From contig NC_065530.1 in assembly GCF_020184175.1 (NCBI RefSeq), forward strand, positions 2,108,001 to 2,172,000: a DNA stretch of 64,000 bases, written 5' to 3'. The notes under the pieces were generated by a model. That model had not been told where the DNA came from. It saw only the letters and a list, made by a program, of their open reading frames with translations, and did no database searches. Every line of letters starts with the position of its first letter. Position 1 is the stretch's first letter. Of this stretch, positions 26,401-37,820 are shown one piece after another. The translations under genes were made by a program, and so were the position numbers. The DNA comes from Aphis gossypii (taxonomy: Eukaryota; Arthropoda; Insecta; Hemiptera; Aphididae).

Positions 26401-28335
26401 TATTTTGACAAATTGAAACAATGTTGCATAATATAAAAATGAATACTTTTACATGTTGTAAAATAAAATAGCTTTATGAAACTTTTGTTTTTTTTTCTAC
26501 AGTTGCAAAATGCTATAGTTGTTTGCTTTTAGTTATAATATTTTTAAATCGATAGTTTTTAAACTATTCTTGGTGTATCACTGTATCTACAGTACTAATA
26601 GGTATGTAAATATGCAAAATATATAAAATAAAAAAAGAAGTATTATCACTATATAAGTCCATGAAGTTCATCGCCCTTTTTCACCGTCCTCCATGAACTC
26701 AGACGGATTTCAAATGTATTAATTGAAACATATTTACCTAAGATTCTTCTATTTTTGAATATATTAAAGCGTATAAAAGTGGAACAAAAATGGTAAAATG
26801 TCCTCACTTAACTAAATCGTATATACGTATTACATATAATTGGTAAAATATATGTATGACCAATAGACGATTTATATCCCATAAGGTATATCCCATTTTC
26901 ACTATTATTAGTCTTTCAAACTAGAAATACATAAATTTGATTTGAATTAATATTATATTATATTATATTATATTTAATATGAGACATGATTACACAAAAT
27001 AGTATTGAAAAAATATTAATTGGCAAAAATAATTTATAGTCAATGCATTTATATAAAATGTATTAAATAATAGATATTTGTTGAGTTCTGAAACGTCTGA
27101 AACGAGTAACAACTTGTCAAAAATCATAATTTATAATATTAACTACTAACTAACCCCCGGTACTTCGTTGCCCATTATAAATGTCAATTCTATAATATGT
27201 TTTTAATATTTGGTTTACTGGTGTTAAAAACTTAGATATTTTCAATGATAATTTTGAATCTCAAAAAATATAATATAATATATCAATTTATTATTGGTTG
27301 TACTACATACGTCTTCATAGAAAATATGAGATTCTTATTTCACTAAAACTTAGTTGAGAAGAAAAACCATTTTTTCGTACAAATTAAATTTTTAATATTT
27401 CTTAATAACTGGAAAATAAACAAATATTAGGAAAATATCCAGTTGAAAAAAGATTAATTAAATATAATCTGAAGATTTTAAAATACATTTACAATCATAT
27501 ATTATAATATTATACAAGTCATTTTTAGAAAGCCAAAAGGCAAAATCTAGGAATGATAAGGTTATTTTTTTAAAATTGAGTCAATATATGTATACAAAAT
27601 ATCATTGATAAATTTTCCATGACCATTGTTATCGACAACAATTAAACTGATTTGTAATAAATTCTCACTCAAATATTCAGTATCAAAAATTAATAAAATC
27701 ACGTTTTTTAATACTTACTCGTATATATATATATATATACATATTTTGAAATAATATACAAACATACTTTAATTTGTTTGATATAAATACACACTATTTT
27801 AATTTACTAAACAAGGGTAAAACTATTGGATAAAAATCATATTTCATGTATAGGTACTATATTATATAATATTATATTGTTTAATGTAAAATTATTATCA
27901 TATTTGTATGCAATTAAAAATAATTAAAAAGCTTCCTTTTAAAACTATTAATTATTAATACAGGCAAAAAGTTACATATTTTTATCGTAGTTTTTACCCT
28001 TGTAGTTATAAAATAATTTTATAAACGACATAATTTGATTAAATAATCGCAACTTACTAACATTTTTTGTTTCAGTGTAGCATACTTTGCAAGTTGCAAT
28101 CTGCTATTTTAAAATCTATAACGACTATTCCGTAGACTAAAAATTTAGCTACAGCAAGTGGGTCAAAAATGCATTTTTAGTATTTTCAAAAATTGGATTT
28201 TCTATCGTAATAATATTATATGATATTATACAATAGTTTAATTCAACTCTGTAATCAAATTTAATTTTTTAAATGTGTTATTATATTAATTAGAAGATTG
28301 TAGTACAGCACTGCAATTATTTTCTATAAATTATA

Positions 28336-28458
28336 TAATGCAATACACAGATATGACAGATCATTTTTCCTTTCCAAAAATAGCAAGTAAATATAAATTA
28401 TAATAATGCAATTCACGGACGTAACAGATCATTTTTCCTTTCCATAAATAACGAGTAA
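28336..28458. repeat. Two-unit tandem duplication, period 68 bp
   Basis: Two units begin TAATGCAAT at 28336 and 28404 and share CAGATCATTTTTCCTTTCCA, ending in GTAA. About a dozen mismatches separate them. This is a local duplication of no known function. Confidence 0.7.
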
Positions 28459-28546
28459 GAAAATAATTACAAATATTATCTTGATTAAGCTAAGTATATT
28501 GTTACTCAAATAGTTATTTTATCATTCATATATTATAGTGTTATAT

Positions 28547-28808
28547 CATAGACATACTCGTATAAAACAACTAGATAGCGGACTGTACGATAGAATTGAA
28601 GTCAGCGGCCCTATACTAACAAGGCAATGTTTATAAAATTTTTCATGCTATGAAAATAAATTCGTTATTTGTATTATTATCAATATAGCGCTCTTATCCA
28701 TTGAGTTATTTTAAAAACATTGCCCTGTTGGCATATGGCCGCTCGACTTCAACTTTCCTATGGGAATGTAATACGCAGTCCGCTATTTAGTTGTTTTATA
28801 TGTCTATG
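28547..28808. mobile_element. 262-bp MITE-like element with ~100-bp inverted repeats
   Basis: The left end CATAGACATA followed by AAAACAACTAGATAGCGG mirrors the right end CCGCTATTTAGTTGTTTT then ATGTCTATG. The arms continue inward with matching GAAGTC, GCGGCC, AACA and GGCAATGTTT blocks, so almost the whole element folds back on itself. No protein is encoded. This is the structure of a non-autonomous DNA transposon. The flank is too AT-rich to fix a target duplication. Confidence 0.8.
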
Positions 28809-29145
28809 TTTTATATAGGTAATCATTTATTTATAGATAACTTATAATTGAAAATGATTTAGTATAATAATAATATATAATCATAGTAATCATAATATGT
28901 AAAAATTAAAAAAGTACTTAAAAGAAAAAAAGTTAACTTAATTGCAGTTAGATTAATCCAAAAATATTTTTATAACATGAAAATCATTATCATAATATAA
29001 CACCTTGTAGCTGTAATATTAACGCTAGTGATTTATAGGTTAATTGAATGGTTATTTTTACTATCTTGTTTTCAATATTAATGAAATTTAGTACATGATA
29101 CAGTATTTTTTTTTACACTTTTATATCACCTGACGTGACTTGACA

Positions 29146-29370
29146 TTAATAAAAAAATATACAGTAAAGAAATAAATGTGTATATAATATGTTGTTAAGA
29201 ATTAAAGACTCACAATAAATTGATGACATCGTTTGCCAACCTAGTTGAAGTGTTCTGGAATTGACATCTGTGGCTTTGGTCCGTAAAATCTGCAAGGGCG
29301 GTATCGTTTCTGGCTGTATATGGATCAGAGTTGCAACGATGCGTATATTAAGATGTTCATAAAAATACAT
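29146..29370 (-). other. Possible exon or pseudogene fragment, minus strand
   Basis: A 74-codon frame with an ATG at 29370 has non-repetitive, protein-like composition in its first 60 residues (for example RIVATLIHIQPETIPPLQ and TLQLGWQTMSSIYCESL) and a local rise in GC. The last residues become hydrophobic as the DNA turns AT-rich. No domain is recognised. It could be a decayed retroelement piece or a lone exon. Confidence 0.3.
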
Positions 29371-29677
29371 TAAAGGAGAGACTAGAATAATTTTTGATAA
29401 CGAATTCGTTCAGTTTACTAATCAGATATATTAAAAGCGGTTAGATATGTGTGAGCATATTCCATATAATGATTTCCCAATCCATTATGGCTTAGTAGTT
29501 ATAGATGTAGAAAATGTTTAGTGTTGGATATTATGTTTAAAAAAGGTAGACTTGCAAATTGTTGACATTAAACAATTGTTATATAAATACTGATTTGTTT
29601 TTTACATAAACATTTTGTGGTAGCCATTGATAGTTAATTATTAATGTTTCATACAAATTAAAATAAACTCGTTAAAT

Positions 29678-30302
29678 ATGTCGTCTTTCGGAGATTTTGG
29701 TAATCCTCTTAGGAAGTTCAAATTGGTGTTTTTGGGCAAACAAAGCGTCGGCGAAACGTCACTCATTACACGATTTATGTATGATAGTTTTGATAATACT
29801 TACCAGGCCACTATAGGTATTGATTTTTTGTCTAAAACTATGTATCTTGAAGATAGAACTGTAAGGTTATAAGATACAGCAGGACAATAAAGATTCAGAA
29901 GTCTTATTCCTTCCTATACAAGAGATTCTACTGTTGCTGTTGTTGTACATGATATGATAAATGCTATTTTTTTTTCACTAAACATCAAAATGGATTGATG
30001 ATGTTTGAACTGAACGTGGCAGTGGTGTAATAATAATGCTAGTTGGTAACAAAACTGATTTAACGGATACACGACAAGTATTAGCTGTAGATGGTGAACA
30101 TAAAGCAAAAGAGTTAAATGTCATGTTTATTGAAACTAATGCTAAAACTGGTTACAATGTTAAACAATTATTCAAAAGAGTGGCAGTAGCATTACCTGGC
30201 ATGGATGTAGCTAAGAATCGACAGCCAGAAGACATGTAAGAAGTCGTGCTTAAAGATACGTCAAATGATGCAGCAAATCCAGAGAAGAGTTGTGCATGTT
30301 AT
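29678..30302 (+). pseudogene. Rab6: Rab6 processed pseudogene
   Basis: The translation follows Rab6, the small GTPase of Golgi traffic, from its first to its last residues with no introns: RKFKLVFLGKQSVGETSLI, the switch-I segment YQATIGIDF, DTAGQ, NKTDL and ETNAK, and a C-terminal Cys-Ala-Cys prenylation motif at about 30291-30299. It is dead. The P-loop lysine is Glu (GKQSVGETS where the family has GEQSVGKTS), stops flank DTAGQ, two residues are missing before it, a frameshift and more stops occur near 29960-30020, and the codon before EVV is a stop (30238-30240). Lack of introns and full length point to retrotransposition of a mature mRNA. No clear poly(A) tail remains. Confidence 0.92.
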
Positions 30303-30425
30303 AATATATACCTAATTTATAGTTTAACATATATAATTTAAATCCATCCAATTTTTCATTACATATAAAAAAATTGAAGTGCTCTATGAAAATATGCAAA
30401 AAATAAATCCTGAAATTACATTATA

Positions 30426-30640
30426 GTGATGCAATACCATATCCATAAAAAAACCAAAGGCACCAACGCGGTTTCTGGCAACTTTCTGTGGCTGCCAACA
30501 GATAAAACAAAAAACGCAACCGTCGCCGGCCACACAGAGCTTCGCCAGACGAGCTCGATAAGCTCAGTCATTGGTCCGACTGACAGCAACACGGAGGTGA
30601 CAAACTTCATCGATGGTCCAAAAACGCTATATATTTAACC
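30426..30640. other. GC-rich block next to the Rab6 pseudogene
   Basis: About 200 bp of unusually GC-rich DNA lies about 120 bp after the pseudogene. Both strands are open for 64-70 codons, which is expected in stop-poor GC-rich DNA. Neither translation is recognised. It could be a second retroposed fragment or part of an adjoining repeat. Confidence 0.35.
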
Positions 30641-31440
30641 TATATGATTATATTATTATTAATAACTTTTTAGTTAAAAACATCATACGTTTATCTTATG
30701 CTAAAATTTGTAAGCCCATTTATTTTGCTTTATGATAAAATTACCAGAATAATATAGTTAAAGCCCCGTTATAATAACCAATATTTTTGATAGATCTTCT
30801 CATTTATGGTTGGTGTTTGAAGGTAAAAAAATATGACTAAGGTACTTGGTTAGGATTTTGATAGACATTTATATATAAACAATTTGAAATCTTTTATTTT
30901 ATCTATGTGCAAATTTTTTTTTTTCGATTTACCAATCTTCAATTAAAAATAATAAGTCGTATAATAAATTATTTTGCAGTCGCTCATGATTACTCAAATA
31001 AAATAAATTACCAAAATTTAATTTTTTTTTTTTTGAACATAATATGGAAACGTTTTTAATTATTTAATTTTCATACATATTATTATTATTATTCTCTTAG
31101 TACTGCCATTGTAGTAAAATTATTCATGGATTGCTTACTGTAATTATTATTAAATAATATATAGGACACTTTTATAATATGAATTATTTTTAATCTAACG
31201 AAGAGATTCAATTTTGGATACAATATTATATTAAGTAGATAAACAAAAGAATGAAAGGTTTATAAAAATTAAACAAAAACACAAAACATTTATTTGCTTC
31301 ACTTTATTTATTGAGCGTATTGAGATTCAGTTGACTAATATAATTTGTTATACACTTCAAATGAGTATTTAATTATATTTATTGTAACTTAATCGACGTG
31401 TAAAATATTATATATAATATACATACATATATATATATAT

Positions 31441-31474
<34 letters not shown>

Positions 31475-34400
31475 TTTATAAAGAAAAAGAATGAAAAAAA
31501 TAACGGAAGCATACAATTAAAACAAACAATATAATAATAATCACAATAATAATAATGTATAAACTATTTGTATGTAATTAATAATTATTATTGACATAAA
31601 TAAGGGGAAACATAATATAACATATAAATATATTATCATCATAGAATACAATATAATAATAATATATTATTATTGTGCTATTTATGAACGCAAACGAATA
31701 ACGGTCTTACAATAATAGACTACAAAAACTTAAAATAATAACAGTTTAATATAATATAATAATATTATTATTACCTAACGAGATTTAGAATATACGACGG
31801 TAGTTTCACATTTTTTACAATTTTTTTTTAGTTTTTTTCATTTTTTTTTTTTTTTTATTATTATTTTTAAATAACAACGAGCTACCGTATTGCTGATTTA
31901 AGTACTAAGGAAGTCAAATTGTATTATCGTTTAAAATGTGCGAATCACAATCTGAAAGTGCTTTTAAAAATATTTTTGTTAAATAATTATTAATATCTAA
32001 ACATACACGATATCATATAAATATATTACATAATATTATATCGTATTTAATAATATATAATAATTAATAACAATGTAACGTTGCCGGTATTGTAACTACA
32101 TAATACTCAACGCGGGTACAATATTAATTATTATATAATATTAATATAAAGATGAACAAATAAAATATAATTAGTGTTTACTTGTTGCCGTTTAGAAATG
32201 GTGAAATCCAGATCATATTAACCCGTGTTTTCTGAATAATTTGTTTTGATATCACGTTTTAATTGTATGTTACAATACAAATCAATTAAAAAAAATTACA
32301 CGAATTGAGGTTTTTAGAATCGATATCGATTCTGTTTTTTTTCACAACGTTTTGGCTTGTGGTTGGACGAGGATATGCAGAAGGATTATGAGGTCGACAT
32401 TTTTAGAATCTATATTTTCCGTTGACGATATTAAGAATATAATATTTTTTTCGAAACGAAACAGAATTGTTTTTCTTCAATCATCATGATAATATTATTA
32501 TAGTGTGGCGTTTAATTTGGATTGGTCGCTACTGGCCTAATGAAATTGCCTAGGTGACTACGAGATAATTTATATTATATTACTGTTTACAATATCTAAG
32601 CTAAAACCATCATAAGAACGAATTGGAAAATTGCACGTTATAATCGTATTGTTACTTACAGCAGTAAAACATAATACACTTATACTACTAATAATACTAT
32701 TATAGTGTTGTTAACTTTTTGTTTCCCCTCGATATAATATCATATAATATCGTCGATTACATACACTGTTAATAGTGTCCGATCGACCTTAATACAATAT
32801 ATTATATTATTAATATGCATAAAACGTCACATAAACACATTTTATATAATATTAATTAATTATGTATAGTGAGTAGTGTATGGACGTACCCCACCATGCG
32901 GCACATACGTAGGTACGTACCACATGTACGCCCATACAATGCTTAATATACATAATTTCACATCACGATGTATTATAGGTATATAGTTTTGTACACGTGA
33001 AAATAATATCATATTAATAATAGTACATATATATATATATATATATATAATATAATTTGCGACTTATAAAAATAATTTTGAGAAATGAGAACGGCGACAC
33101 CTAATCAAACAATAATAATAATAATAATAATATAATATTGGGATTCAATAACAAAAAAAATAAAAAATATTTTACCATTATCACTAATTATTATTACAAT
33201 ACTCATTTTTGTTTTCTCTTAATATTACAATACAATCGTAATAATATTACATATTATTATACCTATACAGTATACATGTTATAATAATATTATATAGGTT
33301 TTATATAAACTAAAATATGCCACTGGAACAATGAGCTAATCACTGGGCAACGCTATATATACATATATACATAAATATGTATATATATAATATGTATATA
33401 TTACCCTAATTGTTTAATAACTACGGTCAAGTATGTATTTTGTATGTACACCTGGCATATACATAATAATATATTAGTGTTTATAATATATAGTATTTAG
33501 ATTTTTTTTCAGTATAAAACACTACAAATAGTCGAATTTTTATAATATTATAATATAATAATTATTACATATTAAATTGCTTTAATCTTCATAATTTCAG
33601 TCCTAACATAAACTTAACGTAATAATAATAATATAATAGAATTTTAGTACTTATTTTATAATAATAATAATTATAAACAGTCGCAGGTGCATTACGCGAC
33701 CATGGAAATACGATAATACACATATCAAATATATATATATATATATAAAGAATAAATACGTACATTTAACGTAGGTATATAGAGTCGTTTAGATAGTGCA
33801 TATACTGAGGGCAAAAACGCAAAACCAGAAATCGTTTGAATATGAATGTAAAATTAAACGCTGTAGTTAATCTTTAGCACATTTTTAATTATAATATAAG
33901 ATGATTAATCAAGCATACTCACCTCTTTTCTTATTTTTAAATAATGCAATTATTCAAAATTTAGTTTGTGAAATTATTTAACATAGATAAAGATCATATT
34001 TTTATGGTTTAATATTAATTATTGAATTTTTTTTTTTGCTATTTCAGGACTGTTGTGTAGAACTTCTGTTTTTAAAACAAAAATGGGTCTCCCTCTAAAC
34101 TAAATAATTCGAAAAATCATCTGTCCAATAATAAATTGATCACATTCATATGGGTTCTCATTTGAAAAACATAATTTTGTATCATAACACTTCTTATTTA
34201 ATAAATAACATCGCAAGAATATAATTAAGTGCATTCAAAGTTTTCAAAAATCAGAATATTTTTTATAAATTCATTGTTAATGGAGATGCTCATGTTTTGT
34301 AAATTATCCTGTATATTATGAAAAATGTATGGACAGTTTTACTATACCTATTCATTGTACTAACATTGGGTTAAAAGATTTCTTGGATTCACGATTTTGT

Positions 34401-35530
34401 TTTGGTAGACGATTTATTGGAATAATTGCAAGTGTGAATTTTGGTGTGTGCATTACATTCGATTTCAAGTTTTAAAATGACGTTCTTATGATGATATTAT
34501 ATTGTACAAGCAATATAGTATGCATAGATGTTATCGTACATATTATAAAATGCATATATATATAATATATATATTATGTATTATGTATTGTGAGCTAATT
34601 TTGGTTTAAATAGTTGTTGAAAACGTTATAGGGTAGGTATTGTCATCTATAAGTAATAATGTTTAATTTACATACATTTTAATAACACATACTATTATTA
34701 ATTTTTTTAGTATCACGCTTTTTTGAAAAATATCGTTAATCGATGAATTATTCGTCAAGGCATTGGCATACAAGTTATAGATTTCAATATGTAATTTTAT
34801 TATCATAATATTTATTCATATCAGTCTCCGTTTTGGGCGTTTCCGGCGTCGACGACCACAACGTAATATTATTGCTCTCGCGTTACAAATTATTGTTTAT
34901 TGTTCATTAGCGTAATAATTATTGCTATTGCTTTTTGTAAATTTTGTTGTTTTTTTGGACAAAAAAATTTGATTTTGTACCACATGAATCATAAATAATA
35001 TGATCATTTCTTAGGAAGTTCAACGAACAATTAATTTCGCTTGAAAAAAACGAGGTTATCGCCGCGGAGGTACCCAATGTACCATGGTAATAATAAAATC
35101 ATTTCATTATAATATCATACTTTAATCAACAATTTTAAAAACAAAACGCCACGCCTTTAACGACCATCCAATGCGTATATTGAAATCATTGTCACGCAAT
35201 CGAAATATCGCTCAACATGATAATAATTATAATAATATATGTTAATAATTGTTATTCCAATTTAGTTGATAATAATTAATAATAAATAATATCATATTAT
35301 TATTATAACGTAGTCTAGTCCTACGCTTATGAGAATCTGTGAAAAACCCTGCAGGTGTTAGATCGATCCTGTCTATAGACTTATATCATAATATACACAT
35401 AGAGAATATTATGTCATACGCAGTATGACATAATTCAATAATATTAATAATTGCGTTAACACTACTAAATATCGTATAGTATAATATTTATACATATATA
35501 ATATATATATATATAAATCTTACGGAATTT
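30641..35530. other. AT-rich 3' flank of Rdl with dense ATT/TA microsatellites
   Basis: No coding region is supported. It includes (AAT)n at about 31448-31472, (TA)n near 33030-33050, and many ATATAATATTA phrases. Part of it could be a long Rdl 3' untranslated region if the first poly(A) signals are not used. Confidence 0.5.
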
Positions 35531-35533
35531 GTA

Positions 35534-35851
<318 letters not shown>

Positions 35852-36145
35852 TCAGTCTGCGCCCAGAAGCACCAGATCATCGGCGACCACGTCACTAATG
35901 TGTAGGTATATAATCCAATACATAAGATTGAAGCAGATGAAGCACACCGGGAACACGATCCTCGAGTACTTATCAATGTCACTGGGCGTAATGCCATATA
36001 GCTTGTTGATGTCTTTGTTGGGGTGCAAGACATGTTGCGTGGGGATGGGAGTGATGTTGTCGTCATCCCCTCTGCCGTTGATGGTGTTATCTAAAGAACC
36101 ACTCTTGAGGTAGTTTTTTGTATCATGACCCTTGAACCGCACCTC
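35852..36145 (-). CDS. Rdl: Rdl exon 9: end of the M3-M4 loop, M4 and C terminus
   Basis: Last coding exon of the GABA-gated chloride channel subunit. It begins EVRFKGHD, runs through an Asp-rich loop segment and KDINKLYGITPSDIDKYSR, then M4 (IVFPVCFICFNLMYWIIYL), and ends DDLVLLGAD before TGA. All of this matches the conserved insect RDL C terminus. The acceptor chosen is TTTGTTCCAG before GAG, in phase 0 with the exon 8 donor. A second acceptor (TCATAG) 39 nt upstream is also in frame and would add 13 residues ending in LFQ. LFQ precedes EVRF in Drosophila RDL as I remember it, so the longer form (start 36184) is possible. Confidence 0.9.
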   Translation of the reverse strand, partial: EVRFKGHDTKNYLKSGSLDNTINGRGDDDNITPIPTQHVLHPNKDINKLYGITPSDIDKYSRIVFPVCFICFNLMYWIIYLHISDVVADDLVLLGAD

Positions 36146-37404
36146 CTGGAACAAACGGGAATCACTTAAAAGGGGCACCGCAATCTATGACATGGTCGAG
36201 GATCAATTATGTTGGATTAATATAGATTATTCCGAAAGTATTGTATTTATTAAATCCTCTATTTTAACCTCTATTATATTTAATTATTATAATAATATAT
36301 ATTTTTATCATACCTACTATAATATAAACTTATATAATTCAAAATGAAATAGCATATTTCTGTAAATACTGTTAAAGAGTAAACATAGATGGTTTATTAG
36401 TTGATAATATCTTGGAAAAAATCAAAAATACAATTTTGTATCATAAAATTCATAATTGTATAATAATATGTATATTGCATAGAGTATACGTAACATATTA
36501 AGTTCTTCTAATATAATATTTTTAAAATATAATAAATAAATAATTAAAAACTCGTTTATGGTTTAAATAAATAATTTTATCTATCGAAATGACTAAAAAA
36601 TTATTAAAAAAATTGTCTATATATATTATTTAAATTTTATAGTTTCAGTATAATATGAACAACTTATGAGGAATATTTTATTAAATTTTCAGTACATAGA
36701 TCTAAAGCAAAACATTTTTATGAATTTTTATGGATTGTAAACTACAAAATACTTTGGTTTTTTTTTCCAAATTCTAACTTCAATACCCATACAAAAATAT
36801 TGAAGTTATATATTTTTAATATTCATAAATATATATCTCACCTCTTCAAAGATAATATATTTAATTCTTTATCCAAATCACCCATAAAAATGAAAATTGA
36901 AATATTATATTAATTACTTAACATGTACTGTACATATATTATATATACACACACACACAACACATAATCAATGAAATGGTCTTAACCTTGTTAAGCAAAT
37001 TTTAATAACTCTAAAAAAATTACTAGTTCGAATTTAGATACTTTGATATTTTCAAAATAATTATCTGCTAAATAACTAATAATATAAAAAGGGGGTGTTT
37101 ATTTAAAAAAATAGAATTCTGTACTCCTTAAGTAGTACGAACAGTTTTTTATAAGTTTAATCAAAAATTCCAAGATTAGGCTTTTAAATAATGCATTTTA
37201 GAAAAAAAGAATGAGTAGTAAGCTTTATCGGTTATACTCTATTTAATTATTATAGAACATAGATAACACTTCTAATATCTTTTATTGAATTCAAACCACA
37301 AAAGTGGTTTTTAATTATTCAAAAACTTTTAAATAATGGTGTCATGGTTTTGCAGGCTAGCAATTAATTCACAAAATTGGAGGATAAACATTTACGACGC
37401 TTAC
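36146..37404 (-). other. Rdl: Rdl intron 8
   Basis: The donor is GTAAGC at 37404. The intron is AT-rich with no further exon seen. In Drosophila, some residues between QT and LFQ are encoded here; no such sequence was found in this intron apart from the 13-codon extension next to exon 9. Confidence 0.8.
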
Positions 37405-37820
37405 GGTTTGTCGAGGCATGTGGTCTAAGTCTCCAGTTAACAGCGATCCTCCATGACTCATGTGACTGTGCCGGTGACCTCCGCTGTCGTAACCATGGCT
37501 GGACATAGTTCCATGTGACGCCAGTATATGGCTGGACATTCCGTGGGGAAGCGTACCATGGCCGGACTGGTGCCCGTGGCCACCGGACAGAGTGCCGTGT
37601 CCCGACAGGGTGCTGTGACCGGATATCGAGCCGTGACCATGACTGTGACGTGATGTGTGATGAGCGTGCGAGTGGCCGTCGTGGGCGGAGTGACCACCTG
37701 CACCAACTCCTCCACCGCTTCCACCACCGCCTTTCTTCTGTTCGGCAATTTTTTGTATTGCTAAGAAACGGTTTTTTCTCATTTGTATTCTCTTAGCCAT
37801 GTACCCTACGGTGGCATATT
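37405..37820 (-). CDS. Rdl: Rdl exon 8: end of M3 and His/Gly-rich intracellular loop
   Basis: The exon starts in phase 1 (acceptor TTTTTCACAG) and completes M3 with EYATVGYMAKRIQMRKNRF and AIQKIAEQKK, conserved in insect RDL. The rest is the cytoplasmic M3-M4 loop, here Gly-rich then strikingly His-rich: about 22 His in some 85 residues, in repeats such as SGHGTLS and GHSHAHH. It ends PRQT at donor GTAAGC. The Met after RIQ is the position edited in Drosophila RDL (M360) and is ATG here. A His-rich loop also exists in Drosophila RDL, so the trait is old, but the sequence is not conserved. The GC content is far above the flanks. Confidence 0.95.

Larger units (their letters stand above)
22091..28335. 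other. AT-rich intergenic DNA with scattered repeat pieces
   Basis: No gene is supported. Notable parts are a GGGCCC hairpin at 23043-23078, a truncated copy of the 57-kb repeat family at about 23262-23420, a (TA)n tract at 24484-24505, and a moderately GC-richer zone at about 24110-24660 with no readable coding content. Confidence 0.55.

Noticed and set aside
29678..29872. Rab6 fragments as functional small GTPase genes
   Set aside because: The pieces belong to one protein broken by stops and a frameshift, with the P-loop lysine lost.
37458..37796. Open frames overlapping Rdl exon 8 on both strands (37458-37748 minus, 37515-37796 plus)
   Set aside because: Shadows of a GC-rich real exon; only the frame with EYATVGYMAKR matches the RDL family.
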